Below, in pieces: positions 1 through 8,688 of a stretch of 64,000 nt of DNA. The stretch comes from Tissierella praeacuta DSM 18095. GTDB lineage: Bacteria > Bacillota > Clostridia > Tissierellales > Tissierellaceae. The stretch spans positions 61,856 through 125,855 of the forward strand of contig NZ_FQTY01000005.1 in the NCBI RefSeq assembly GCF_900128955.1, in the 5' to 3' direction. A program made the translations under genes and the position numbers. The first letter of the stretch is position 1, and each line of letters starts with the position of its first letter. The notes under the pieces were generated by a model. It did not search any database. It had not been told where the DNA came from and worked only from the letters and a program-made list of their open reading frames with translations.

Positions 1-297
1 TCCTATTAGCTTTTCATCTACTTTAACATCTTCCAGCATTTCCACTACAAGTCTATGGGAATCTATTAATTCTATTGCATTGGAATAAATAAACTTTTCA
101 TCGAAGTTAACAAATGCATATTTATCTTCCACTATACTATCCATTCCTGATTCAAATAATCCGCCAATTACTGTAGCAGTTGCACTCATTGATGATACTC
201 CGTCAAAACTTTTAGACTGTATATCCGAACGAAATAATAACTCATAGCCATAAACATCTAAATTCCCTTTAAAAATAGGCTGTCTAGCTATAAACAT
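1..297 (-). CDS. EAL/HDOD-domain protein (YuxH type), C-terminus beyond window
   Basis: The ATG at 297 follows a clear GGGGAG ribosome-binding site (about 301-308) and opens a 99-codon reading frame running off the left edge. The first residues, MFIARQPIF followed by VYGYELLFRS, are the hallmark opening of YuxH-like proteins, which join an EAL-type domain (related to c-di-GMP phosphodiesterases) to an HDOD domain. In this family the EAL part is often catalytically degenerate and may act in signalling. The catalytic and HDOD regions lie outside the window, so activity cannot be judged. Family assignment is fairly firm, function only inferred. Confidence 0.8.
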   Translation of the reverse strand, partial: MFIARQPIFKGNLDVYGYELLFRSDIQSKSFDGVSSMSATATVIGGLFESGMDSIVEDKYAFVNFDEKFIYSNAIELIDSHRLVVEMLEDVKVDEKLIG

Positions 298-345
298 AAA
301 ATCTCCCCTTATTATATAAATATAAAATAGACATCTAGTATTATA

Positions 346-1254
346 TTATAAAAACATTGAAATTAATGGTATTGTGGCTATAGATACAATATGACTTATT
401 ATGGTAAATTTAGATGCAAACTCTATTTCTCCATCATGCTTTTGAGTTAGAACTACAAGGAGTATAGCTGATGGCAAAGATTGCATAGTAATTATAATAC
501 TTGTAAGTAATTCCGGTGCATTTACAGCCTTTAGTACAGCTAATGATATAATGGGAGATACTAAAAGCCTAACAAAACAACCATAATATATATCTTTATC
601 TCCTATTATTTCTTTAAACTTTAATTTTGTTATTTTCTCTCCTAAGACTAACATAGATAATGGTGAAGTAAGTGCTGAAAACATGGATAATGGCTTATTT
701 ATTACATATGGCAATTGAATCTTTAATATAAATAATATTGTACCTAAGACTACAGCAACTAATGCTGGAGTAGTTACTAATTTTTTAATAGGAGATTCTG
801 TCCTTTCTTTTGAAAGTATACCTTCACCATATGTCCATAATAAAGTATGGTAAGGAATCATAAATACAGATGCATATAGAACTGCCTCTTGCCCAAATAA
901 ATCAAATATTAGAGGAAGTCCCATAAATCCAGAATTAGGAAATATGGTTCCAAATCTAAGCACTTCATTTTTACCTTTAGGATATTTTATAAAAAAGAGT
1001 TTAGCTATTAATATAGTAAGAAGGTGTATTCCTATGGAATATATAAATATTAATACTACTCCTTTTAATGTATCATTAGAATAGCTCATATTAAAGGATG
1101 AAATTATAAGGGAAGGTAAAGCTATTGCCGTAAGAATTTGAGTCATACCCTTAGATATAGTGTCGTTTATTATATTTTTCTTTGTTGCTATATACCCTAT
1201 TGCCATTAATATGGCTAAAACTACAACTTGCTGTATTACAAAAGAAGTCTGCAT
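346..1254 (-). CDS. AEC (auxin efflux carrier) family transporter
   Basis: A 302-residue, almost entirely hydrophobic protein with about ten predicted membrane segments. It has the AEC/PIN-like pattern: a segment containing FPNSGFMGLPL near residue 105 and a C-terminal half with LVSPIISLAVLK and MQSLPSAILLV. AEC proteins are secondary carriers for organic anions such as malate; the substrate here cannot be read from sequence. The frame extends to a TTG at 1275, but the AAGGGGG ribosome-binding site at 1261-1267 lies inside that extension, so the ATG at 1254 is the better start. Probably transcribed alone, just upstream of the EAL/HDOD gene. Confidence 0.85.
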   Translation of the reverse strand: MQTSFVIQQVVVLAILMAIGYIATKKNIINDTISKGMTQILTAIALPSLIISSFNMSYSNDTLKGVVLIFIYSIGIHLLTILIAKLFFIKYPKGKNEVLRFGTIFPNSGFMGLPLIFDLFGQEAVLYASVFMIPYHTLLWTYGEGILSKERTESPIKKLVTTPALVAVVLGTILFILKIQLPYVINKPLSMFSALTSPLSMLVLGEKITKLKFKEIIGDKDIYYGCFVRLLVSPIISLAVLKAVNAPELLTSIIITMQSLPSAILLVVLTQKHDGEIEFASKFTIISHIVSIATIPLISMFL

Positions 1255-1309
1255 ATTTTTCCCCCTTAGTTTCAATTAATTATATTATATATTTTTTCTA
1301 TAAAGAAAA

Positions 1310-1327
1310 CTAGGTAATTTTACCTAG
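1310..1327 (-). terminator. Short intrinsic terminator after the azl remnant
   Basis: Perfect 8-bp inverted repeat (1310-1317 / 1320-1327) with a 2-nt loop. Read on the minus strand it is followed by TTTTCTTT. It sits between the azlCD remnant and the AEC gene. The stem is short and A/T-rich, so termination may be weak. The bases from 1328 to 1498 hold no intact gene. Confidence 0.45.
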
Positions 1328-1498
1328 CTATTCTGCTTTCTCTTATTATCTTCCTCTTAATCTAATGTAACTGTACCATATAAATTGCCCTCTGCTCTAT
1401 AATATGAGTTCTCCCTTCAATTATCAAATATATAAATTTATTATTTTCTCTAGGTGATAATGATATACCCTTGATAAAAGATAGTAAACAGTTTCATG

Positions 1499-1863
1499 TT
1501 ATACTAGGGTATTTATCGTTAAAAATGACAGTAATATCCCTGCTAAAACCGATAAAACCAGATTCCCCTTTATATATGATATAATAGCTGCAATTCCAAC
1601 ACCTGCCACAGTTGCCATCTTTACTCCATCTGCAGCAGTTATTATTCCTCTTATTATTAGAATACTCAAAGAAGTATAAGGTATATATAATAAAAATTGT
1701 TTTATATGTTTATTTACTTTCCTATTACTCAGCAGCATTAGGGGCATCAGTCTTGGCAAATAAGTAACTAAAGTCATGGCTATGGGAAAATATCCTATAA
1801 CTATTGGTAGAGATGCTATAGCTCCTTGTTTTACTTTTTTATTCTATCTTTTTCTATATTCAT
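1499..1863 (-). pseudogene. azlCD: Collapsed azlC-azlD remnant (branched-chain amino acid exporter)
   Basis: The last 92 codons (1499-1777) are a typical AzlD: LVTYLPRLMPLMLL, then three hydrophobic segments. Upstream, in frame and without a stop, are residues KQGAIASLPIVIGYFPIAM, the start of AzlC, the large partner subunit of about 230 residues. A start ATG with AAGGGGATG ribosome-binding site lies at 1863, and its first ten codons (MNIEKDRIKK) are one base out of frame with the AzlC part; one extra A in the six-A run would restore the frame. So nearly all of azlC and the first residues of AzlD are deleted, fusing AzlC ...FPIAM to AzlD TLVTYLPR, plus a frameshift. AzlCD exports branched-chain amino acids; this copy cannot. 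Confidence 0.75.
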
Positions 1864-1949
1864 ATTATCATCCCCTTTTTTACCTTAGCGTAATAGAAAA
1901 TTAATAATATTATATTATATTAGTATTATCATAAAAATACAAGAAGAAA

Positions 1950-1990
1950 AACAACTCCATTTTTGATGACTACACCAAAATGAAGTTGTT
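1950..1990 (-). terminator. Intrinsic terminator of the chemoreceptor gene
   Basis: Inverted repeat with arms at about 1950-1964 and 1977-1990 (AACAACTYCATTTT type). On the minus strand it is followed by TTTCTTCTTG. It begins 10 bp past the chemoreceptor stop codon. Confidence 0.75.
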
Positions 1991-2000
1991 AAGGATAGTA

Positions 2001-4028
2001 TTATATTGAAAATATATTTAATTTGTCTTTTAATTCCCTTGCTAGCTCCTTTAATTGCAATGCTGTTTCATTGAATTCTGTCATAGTTGCATTTATTTCC
2101 TCTGCCGATGCTGATACTTCTTCTGTACTTGCAGAGCTTTCCTCAGCTATAGAAGATATATTTAACATTCTATTTACTATATTATCTTTACTTTCATTTG
2201 TTTGATCTATGGAATCCTTTATTTTCCCTATTCCTATCATTAACTTGTTTATAGACTCCATAATCATATTAAATATTTCTCTTGTTTCATTTACAAATTC
2301 TGTTTGTTCAGTAACTACCATTTGAGTATCGTCCATGGTTTCTACTACTAATCTTGAACCTTCCTTTATCTTCTCTATTAAAGCTTGAATCTGATATGTA
2401 GCGTCTCCAGATTGCTCAGCTAACTTTCTTATCTCATCAGCAACTACTGAAAAACCTCTTCCTGCCTCTCCAGCCCTAGCTGCCTCTATGGCTGCATTTA
2501 ATGCTAATAAATTGGTTTGAGCAGATATTTCATTTATAGTATCTGTTATAAGTCCTATCTCTGCAGTTACTCCATTCATTTCCCCTATGGCTACTGACAT
2601 ATCCTTAGCTTTATTATTTGCTTCTTCAGTTTTTCCTATTAATTTATTCATCTGCTTTAATCCATCTTGACTCAATTCATTTGTTTCTAATGATATTGTA
2701 TTCATATTATTGGCTAACTCTTCAATATTTTCAATTTCCTTTGCTAATTTATTTACTCCTTCTACTCCATCATTAATATCTTCTGCCTGAGATACTGTCC
2801 CCTGTGCTACTTGATCTATGGTTATACTTATTTCATCTATGGCTATAGAAGCCTCATTGGCAGATGTACTCATTACATCCGATGTACTTAATATAATATT
2901 TGAAGATTCTCCTATATCCCTTACTAAGTTTCTAATAGTATTTATCATATCATTAAACCCGTTGCTTAAATCTTCAAATTCATCTCCTGTATCTATATCA
3001 GTACGAAATAATAAATCCCCCTCTGATACTTTTTGGAAGCCATATAATAATTTATTAATATTCTTATTTATCCATCTTACTACAAATAATGCTATAACTA
3101 CAGCAATAGTTGCTATAATAATTACCATAATTCCATTGGTCAATCTTATCTTATTTGTATCATCCAATAGTTCTTTTTCATTTAAATCAACTACTATTTT
3201 CCAACCTCTTTTTGTATCCGTAGTATGACCAATATACTCTTTTTTACCATTTATCTCATATACATTAAAATTCATTTCTTCCCCAGAAACATCATCCCAC
3301 CATGGCATTTCTTTAGCAGACTCACCACGTAATTCCTCTGAATCTGGATGAGCTACTGTTATACCTCTTGAATCAATGACATGAAGATATCCATTTTCTC
3401 CTATCTTTATAGATGATAATATATTAGATAAATCCTCTAATGCTATATCTATGGCAACTGCTCCAATAATCTCTCCGTCTATCTCTACAGTCTTAGAAAT
3501 AGTAATTATATCTTTTCCTGTAAAGGCATCTATATATGGGTCTGAATAAGTTAATTTTCCTTTATTTGCTACTGCATCTTTATACCAATCCCTATCTGTA
3601 GGATCATAATCTGGTGCTAATTGAGTTTCTGGATATAATATAGTCTGTTTGTTCTCTAACCCAATATATGCTCCAAGAATGGCAGGATCTGATTTCTGTG
3701 CATATCCTAATCTTTCAAAAACTTCATCTGTAAACTCTCTATTCAAATAAACATCTTTAAATAATTTATCTTCTACAAATATATTAACAATTGATTCAAA
3801 TCGTCCAAAAGAAAAATCTATAGAATTTTGAACCTGCTCTATATTTTGCAAAGATGTAACCTTGAGCTTATTATATAGGATATTAAAGGATGTTTGATAT
3901 GACAAAATACCTAATAATACTATGGGAATTACAGATATGGACAATAAAAGTATAATTAGCTTTGTCTTAATGCTTTTTTGTCTTTTTACTCTTTTATTGT
4001 CTTCAGGTCTAACTACCTCTTCTTTCAT
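2001..4028 (-). CDS. Methyl-accepting chemotaxis protein with dCache sensor
   Basis: 675 residues in the classical chemoreceptor order: membrane segment at about 23-45; extracellular double-Cache sensor to about 290 (with [12 protein letters not shown] and the [18 protein letters not shown] signature typical of dCache ligand pockets); second membrane segment at about 297-320; HAMP to about 370; long cytoplasmic coiled coil. The signalling tip [20 protein letters not shown] then [16 protein letters not shown] contacts CheA/CheW. It should sense a small extracellular ligand, often an amino acid or organic acid in dCache receptors, and steer the flagella. No che genes are nearby, so it is a solitary receptor. 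ATG start with GGGGGAC ribosome-binding site. Confidence 0.93.
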   Translation of the reverse strand: MKEEVVRPEDNKRVKRQKSIKTKLIILLLSISVIPIVLLGILSYQTSFNILYNKLKVTSLQNIEQVQNSIDFSFGRFESIVNIFVEDKLFKDVYLNREFTDEVFERLGYAQKSDPAILGAYIGLENKQTILYPETQLAPDYDPTDRDWYKDAVANKGKLTYSDPYIDAFTGKDIITISKTVEIDGEIIGAVAIDIALEDLSNILSSIKIGENGYLHVIDSRGITVAHPDSEELRGESAKEMPWWDDVSGEEMNFNVYEINGKKEYIGHTTDTKRGWKIVVDLNEKELLDDTNKIRLTNGIMVIIIATIAVVIALFVVRWINKNINKLLYGFQKVSEGDLLFRTDIDTGDEFEDLSNGFNDMINTIRNLVRDIGESSNIILSTSDVMSTSANEASIAIDEISITIDQVAQGTVSQAEDINDGVEGVNKLAKEIENIEELANNMNTISLETNELSQDGLKQMNKLIGKTEEANNKAKDMSVAIGEMNGVTAEIGLITDTINEISAQTNLLALNAAIEAARAGEAGRGFSVVADEIRKLAEQSGDATYQIQALIEKIKEGSRLVVETMDDTQMVVTEQTEFVNETREIFNMIMESINKLMIGIGKIKDSIDQTNESKDNIVNRMLNISSIAEESSASTEEVSASAEEINATMTEFNETALQLKELARELKDKLNIFSI

Positions 4029-4073
4029 CTTTTATAGTCCCCCTTGTTATTATTTTAACCAACCTTAATATAT

Positions 4074-4100
4074 ATATCGACACTATTTTAAAATCCATTA
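4074..4100 (-). promoter_or_regulatory. Possible sigma-D (motility) promoter of the chemoreceptor
   Basis: On the minus strand TAAT, 15 bases, then GTCGATAT, 46 bp upstream of the start codon. This matches 3/4 and 6/8 positions of the SigD consensus TAAA-N15-GCCGATAA with exact spacing. SigD usually drives orphan chemoreceptors in flagellated Firmicutes. The match is imperfect in an A/T-rich region. Confidence 0.4.
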
Positions 4101-4143
4101 ATATTATCTATTATATATTTCTTTATATTGTTTTTACTTATAT

Positions 4144-4192
4144 AAAGGAACAGGTTTTCCGTTCCAATTTGAAACGGAAAACCTGTTCCTTT
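4144..4192 (-). terminator. Strong bidirectional-looking terminator
   Basis: Perfect 20-bp inverted repeat (4144-4163 / 4173-4192) with a 9-nt loop. It is U-rich beyond the stem on both sides and lies directly after the stop of the activator ATPase gene. It separates that operon from the chemoreceptor. Confidence 0.85.
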
Positions 4193-4197
4193 GTTAT

Positions 4198-4953
4198 TTA
4201 TATATCTTTAGATAATAGGGCAGCTCCTATAGATCCTGCATATCTTGCCAATGGACTTGTTTGTACTTTTACCCCTAGCTTCTCTGAAAGCAAATGGGTA
4301 AAAGATTCTACCTCACATAGTCCTCCTGTTAAAAATACAGTATCAGTAGCACCATGTTTGTGTAAAAGTGCATATACTCTTCCTGTAATTGAATTTACTA
4401 TACCTCTTGCTATACTTTCTCTTTTAGTTCCAGAACCTATAAGACTTATTACTTCTGACTCAGCAAATACTGTACACATGCTGGTAATATTTATATCTTC
4501 TCCAGACAATGCCATTCTTCCCAATTCGTCTATACTGACTCCCAAAGTATTTGCCATTAGTTCTAAAAATCTTCCCGTTCCTGCTGCACATTTATCATTC
4601 ATGGTAAAATTAGATACTTTCCCTTTTTCTAAGGTAATTATCTTAGTATCTTGTCCACCTATATCTATAACTGTGCAATCTTTACCTAATAAATAGTGAG
4701 TTCCTTTGCCATGGCAAGTAATTTCTGTAATGGTTTTATCTGCATAGGGTACGGAAATTCTACCATATCCTGTGGCTATAACCTTTGATTTATCTATTTC
4801 TATATTACTTTTCTCTAACCTTTCTTTAATTTCCTTTGAGGTTTCTATGCTGCTCCATCCTGTAGGCATAGTAAAGTTCTCCATTAGATCAATATCATTA
4901 AATACGGAAACCTTTGCAGCCGTGGAACCTATGTCTATACCAATATAATGCAT
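4198..4953 (-). CDS. ATP-dependent activator/reductase of a 2-hydroxyacyl-CoA dehydratase-type protein
   Basis: 251 residues of the BadF/BadG/BcrA/HgdC ATPase family (ASKHA fold). Visible motifs are the phosphate loop GIDIGSTAAKVSVF at residues 5-18, DIGGQDTK near 95, and FTGG near 210. Two cysteines, in NDKCAAGTGRF and SMCTVFAESE, would bridge one [4Fe-4S] cluster across the homodimer. These ATPases use ATP hydrolysis to push one low-potential electron into their partner. The partner is the next gene upstream, 16 bp away. The pair resembles E. coli YjiL/YjiM and the double-cubane-cluster reductase rather than a complete three-gene dehydratase set. ATG start with AAAGGATG ribosome-binding site. 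Confidence 0.9.
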   Translation of the reverse strand: MHYIGIDIGSTAAKVSVFNDIDLMENFTMPTGWSSIETSKEIKERLEKSNIEIDKSKVIATGYGRISVPYADKTITEITCHGKGTHYLLGKDCTVIDIGGQDTKIITLEKGKVSNFTMNDKCAAGTGRFLELMANTLGVSIDELGRMALSGEDINITSMCTVFAESEVISLIGSGTKRESIARGIVNSITGRVYALLHKHGATDTVFLTGGLCEVESFTHLLSEKLGVKVQTSPLARYAGSIGAALLSKDI

Positions 4954-4969
4954 TTTTTATCATCCTTTA

Positions 4970-6133
4970 CTATTTTGCAGTTGCTGGTTTCTCTATTGTT
5001 TCTAAAAAAGCTTCTACCCTTACCTTTACTTGTCCAGTATCTGAATCTGAGTAATCAGTTTCTATTTGAATAAAGGGTAATTTTAATTCTTCTTGAACAA
5101 ATTTCTTAACTGTAAATGATTCTATATTATAGGTGTGACATGCTTGCCAAGTCAAATCTACTACTCCATCTACATCATATTCTTTAGCTAATCTTTCTAT
5201 TAAGTCTAATCTTCCATTATTATTCGTCATACATGAACAAGGTGTAGAAAGATATTTTTCTGCCAATGCAGTTATAGGATCTTTTTCTTCATCTACCATA
5301 ACATCTAATCCCTTGTATCCAGTACAATTTTCTAGAGCCACTACTGATGCACCTGCTTCTTCTAATGCCTTAAGTACTTTTTCCGATCCAGAACCTATTG
5401 GACAACCTGTAAGTAGTATTCTGGGTGCTGTTTCATCAAAGGCATATATGCCTTTTTCCATACGCTCTTCTATTTCAGCTATTAATCTTTCTATTAAATC
5501 TATTCCCGATTCCTTATTTACATTAAAGCCTTTTAACCATTGAGCTAACATCATATCCATTCCTGATAAAGGAGCTGGCTTATGAGCATTTAATTTATGT
5601 AATCTTTTCATTGCGTCTCTTTCTTTATTCATAAGCTTAATAGCATCTCTTAATTTTTCATCTGTTATTTCTACTTCAAATTGTTCTTCTAAAAAATTCT
5701 TAAACTTAATCATTTCCTTTTTCCATAAATCTAATGAATCTTTATCATTTGCCGTTTGTGGTAAATTCATTATATGCATTGGTTTTATTTTTCCCATCAA
5801 TTCGTACATTTTTTTCTTCCCATCACAAGTAGTTTCTGCTAAAAGTGCATCTGAGAAAAAGAAATATGGGCATTTATCTGTAATGGCAAATCCGTAGCTG
5901 GATTTTATAAGTGGACATAGATTTCTTGGCAGTTCTTTTTCTGCATCTTCTATAGGTGCTTGAGTTGTACCACATAATGTTACAGGTATTGCATCTGCTG
6001 CTAATGCTATTTCTGAAGGTGAAAATACACAATACATTCCTACAACTTTTTTCCCAGACTCATGTGCTTCTTTGATTTTAACTGAGTTTACACCTCTTAA
6101 TCCTTCAACTTCTTCCATTATTGATGGTCTCAT
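4970..6133 (-). CDS. 2-hydroxyacyl-CoA dehydratase family protein, double-cubane-cluster (YjiM) type
   Basis: 387 residues of the HgdB/FldB/YjiM superfamily. Candidate cluster ligands are in YCVFSPSE (about 35), RNLCPLIKSSYGF (about 93), DKCPYFFFSD (about 107), TGCPIGSGSEK (about 243) and WQACHTYNIESF (about 335). True dehydratases need two such subunits; here only one family member and one activator ATPase are encoded, the arrangement of double-cubane-cluster proteins (DCCP), which carry an [Fe8S9] cluster and reduce small molecules such as acetylene or azide in vitro. The physiological substrate of that class is unknown. First gene of a two-gene operon; ribosome-binding site AGGAGTG. Strictly anaerobic chemistry is expected. 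Confidence 0.85.
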   Translation of the reverse strand: MRPSIMEEVEGLRGVNSVKIKEAHESGKKVVGMYCVFSPSEIALAADAIPVTLCGTTQAPIEDAEKELPRNLCPLIKSSYGFAITDKCPYFFFSDALLAETTCDGKKKMYELMGKIKPMHIMNLPQTANDKDSLDLWKKEMIKFKNFLEEQFEVEITDEKLRDAIKLMNKERDAMKRLHKLNAHKPAPLSGMDMMLAQWLKGFNVNKESGIDLIERLIAEIEERMEKGIYAFDETAPRILLTGCPIGSGSEKVLKALEEAGASVVALENCTGYKGLDVMVDEEKDPITALAEKYLSTPCSCMTNNNGRLDLIERLAKEYDVDGVVDLTWQACHTYNIESFTVKKFVQEELKLPFIQIETDYSDSDTGQVKVRVEAFLETIEKPATAK

Positions 6134-6186
6134 ATTTCACACACTCCTTTTATAAAGTTACATACACTTTAAAGTCTACCATGTAA

Positions 6187-6229
6187 AAAAAACATCTACC
6201 AATTGTTTTTATCAATGATAGATGTTTTA
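6187..6229 (-). terminator. Terminator after the NifU-like gene
   Basis: Inverted repeat with outer arms AAAACATCTA (around 6189-6198) and TAGATGTTTT (6219-6228), extended by partly paired inner bases. Read on the minus strand it runs into a T-tract. It isolates the scaffold gene from the double-cubane operon. Confidence 0.7.
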
Positions 6230-6257
6230 ATATAGATAAAACTTATTTTAATTAATC

Positions 6258-6635
6258 TTATTGCTTTTTCTTCAAATAATCTTCTATTGCAGCTCTTAAT
6301 CCTTTAACTCCAAGAACTGAGCAGTGAATTTTGCTTTGTGGCAAACCATCTAAGGCATCTATTAATTCTTTTTCCGTAATAGCTAAGGCTTCTTCTATGG
6401 TCTTTCCCTTTGCCATTTCTGTTATCATACTACTTGTTGCTATAGAAGCAGTACACCCAAATACTAAAAAACTAATATCTGTTATTATATTATCCCTTAC
6501 CTTAATATAAATAGTTAAGGAATCACCACATTTTAAATCACCAAAGGTTCCTTCCCCATCAGGATCTCTCATGCTTCCTACATTTCTTGGACTCATAAAA
6601 TGCTCTATTACTTTCATTGAGTACTCTGAATACAA
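6258..6635 (-). CDS. IscU/NifU-like iron-sulfur cluster scaffold protein
   Basis: About 125 residues, the length of the NifU N-terminal/IscU domain. The three conserved cluster-ligand cysteines are visible in LKCGDS, VFGCTAS and IHCSVLG, together with the opening HFMSPRNVG. It would assemble transient [2Fe-2S]/[4Fe-4S] clusters and pass them to target proteins. No cysteine desulfurase gene is adjacent. An upstream GTG at 6644 is possible, but the AGGAAG ribosome-binding site is correctly placed for TTG at 6635, which gives the canonical start (M)YSEYSMKVIEHF. It sits just before the Fe-S-rich double-cubane operon, a plausible client. Confidence 0.9.
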   Translation of the reverse strand: MYSEYSMKVIEHFMSPRNVGSMRDPDGEGTFGDLKCGDSLTIYIKVRDNIITDISFLVFGCTASIATSSMITEMAKGKTIEEALAITEKELIDALDGLPQSKIHCSVLGVKGLRAAIEDYLKKKQ

Positions 6636-6675
6636 TCTAATCACTTCCTGTTTATATAATAATGTTATCTACATC

Positions 6676-8544
6676 TTATTTTACCACATAGATATCGGAA
6701 AATTCCACATGTATCTTTTCTGAATAACATCCTTCCTCCCTATATCCTTCCATACTATTATCATCAATAACTCTATCTGGTAATTCCATTATAAACTCAC
6801 TTCCCTTGCCAAGTTCACTATGCACTGATATAGAACCTTCATGTAATTCTACCAAGGATTTAACTAAAGATAATCCAATTCCTGAGCCTTCTACTCCTCT
6901 CCTAAGAGGATTTTCTACTTGGGCAAATCTGTCAAAAATCATTTCTAATTTATCTTGAGGAATTCCTATTCCATTATCTTTAACAGAAATAATAACTTTT
7001 TCTTCCTCAACATAAATGTTGACTTGAATTTCCCCTCCCTTTTCTGTAAATTTAATTGCATTTGATAATAAATTCAACATAATTCTCTCCATCATATCCA
7101 TATCAAAGGCAATTATCTTTTCTTCTACATCCGTATCAAATATGATACTAATATCCTTCATCTTCGTATATTCTACAATGGACATTGTTATATCTTCAAT
7201 AACTTTCACAATATCATTATTTCTTAATTTAATCTTGACATTGCTACTCTCAATTTTAGTTATATCTATAAAATTGCTAATTAATCTTAGTAACCTATAA
7301 CTATTTTGTTTCTGAATCCCAATATATTTATTAAATAATCTTTTAAACTCTTCTAAATCATTCATATCTGTATTTTCTAATAATTGTATGCTCCCCAGTA
7401 TAATATTTAAAGGAGTCTTAAATTCATGGGATATTGTGGCTAAAAAATTAGACTTCAATTGATTATATTCTTCTGTTTCTATTGCCTTCTGATTGAGAGC
7501 CTCTACCATTTTATCGAAAGCTTGCCCAACATCACCAAAAACATCCTCTTCATTAATTCCTGTTTTTACATTTAAATCTCCAGTCTTAACTTTATGAGCT
7601 GCTAATTTTAATTTCTCAATTGATTGAATAAAATTACTAGACATTAATATTGCTATGGCAAAAGATATTATGTAAATCAAAGTAAATACTGTTAAATTTC
7701 TTATGGATGAATACCTTCCATTTGCTAACACCTTTTCCACAGGTGTAGCTACAAAACTGACCCAACCAATTTCCTTAATAGGACAATCAACTCCCAATCG
7801 TTCTATTCCATCAGATTGAGAGTATCGAGAATAAGTCTTTATAATTTCTCCTCTTAATGCTTTTCTTGTAGGAGAGTCTTCACTGGCTACTTCTATTTTT
7901 GGAATTAATATACTATCTCCACTACGGTATACTATATTTGCATCTTTGTCTACTAATCCAAATATACTTCCTGCCACTATTCTATTTATGGGAAGAATAT
8001 GTTTAATATCATTAGCTTTTATTGTATTGATAACTATACCCTTTAATTCTCCATCAACTAAGATTCCTCTTGCAATAGGAATTATCAATTCCCCACTAAT
8101 AGTGCTACGCTCTAAATTTCCTATTACCTTTTCTTTTCCATTAATGATCTCTTGATAGATACTCCTATCTTTTATATCTATTAATAGTTCTTCTTCTTTT
8201 GAACTTATATCCATAATACCTTCAGGAGTAGCCCAATAATAATTCATCTTGAAAAGTTGATTTTCTAAAGATGTATCATTAAGATATTTACTCAGGCACT
8301 GAATTCTCTGATTAGGTTGTGAAATTAGAGCCTTTCCAATTACATACTGATTTGACCAAGTTCTTTCTAAAAAATTCATAAATAAGGTATTAATTACTTC
8401 TGCATATTCCTGATTCGCTTCTAATTCTGCCTGCATATTTATTTCCAAATCTTTTCTTATATCTATGATGTTTAATATTGATAACGGAATTAATGTAATA
8501 AAAATCAATAATACCAATTTAAATCTTACAGGATTTATTTTCAA
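6676..8544 (-). CDS. Membrane sensor histidine kinase (Cache-HAMP-HisKA-HATPase), orphan
   Basis: 622 residues. One membrane segment at about 8-28, an extracellular Cache-like sensor at about 35-275, a second at about 280-302, HAMP at about 302-355, then HisKA with the phosphoacceptor in ISHEFKTPLN (His373). The ATPase domain shows the N-box NLLSNAIKF (about 491), G1 DNGIGIP (about 523) and G2 GSGIGLSLVKSLVELHEG. All catalytic motifs look intact. No response regulator gene lies next to it, so it is an orphan kinase, a common arrangement for kinases feeding Spo0A in Clostridia; that link is only a hypothesis here. TTG start, supported by AGGAGG eight bases upstream. Confidence 0.92.
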   Translation of the reverse strand: MKINPVRFKLVLLIFITLIPLSILNIIDIRKDLEINMQAELEANQEYAEVINTLFMNFLERTWSNQYVIGKALISQPNQRIQCLSKYLNDTSLENQLFKMNYYWATPEGIMDISSKEEELLIDIKDRSIYQEIINGKEKVIGNLERSTISGELIIPIARGILVDGELKGIVINTIKANDIKHILPINRIVAGSIFGLVDKDANIVYRSGDSILIPKIEVASEDSPTRKALRGEIIKTYSRYSQSDGIERLGVDCPIKEIGWVSFVATPVEKVLANGRYSSIRNLTVFTLIYIISFAIAILMSSNFIQSIEKLKLAAHKVKTGDLNVKTGINEEDVFGDVGQAFDKMVEALNQKAIETEEYNQLKSNFLATISHEFKTPLNIILGSIQLLENTDMNDLEEFKRLFNKYIGIQKQNSYRLLRLISNFIDITKIESSNVKIKLRNNDIVKVIEDITMSIVEYTKMKDISIIFDTDVEEKIIAFDMDMMERIMLNLLSNAIKFTEKGGEIQVNIYVEEEKVIISVKDNGIGIPQDKLEMIFDRFAQVENPLRRGVEGSGIGLSLVKSLVELHEGSISVHSELGKGSEFIMELPDRVIDDNSMEGYREEGCYSEKIHVEFSDIYVVK

Positions 8545-8634
8545 TATTTATCCTCCTAAAATATGTCTTTATGTGAACTATTATAGCAATACTTATAAAA
8601 ATTGGCAATAAGTGACATTTAGGGATAAAAATAA

Positions 8635-8672
8635 AAATCAAGGACTATATTAAAGTATATAGTCCTTGATTT
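8635..8672 (-). terminator. Intrinsic terminator of the stalk-domain gene
   Basis: Perfect 16-bp inverted repeat (8635-8650 / 8657-8672) with a 6-nt loop. On the minus strand it is followed by a T-rich run. It begins 17 bp past the stop of the stalk-domain gene. Confidence 0.85.
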
Positions 8673-8688
8673 CAGGAGGAAGTCTATT

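Noticed and set aside
4169..4696. Plus-strand ORF of 175 codons
   Set aside because: Antisense to the activator ATPase gene whose motifs are intact; it starts inside a terminator.
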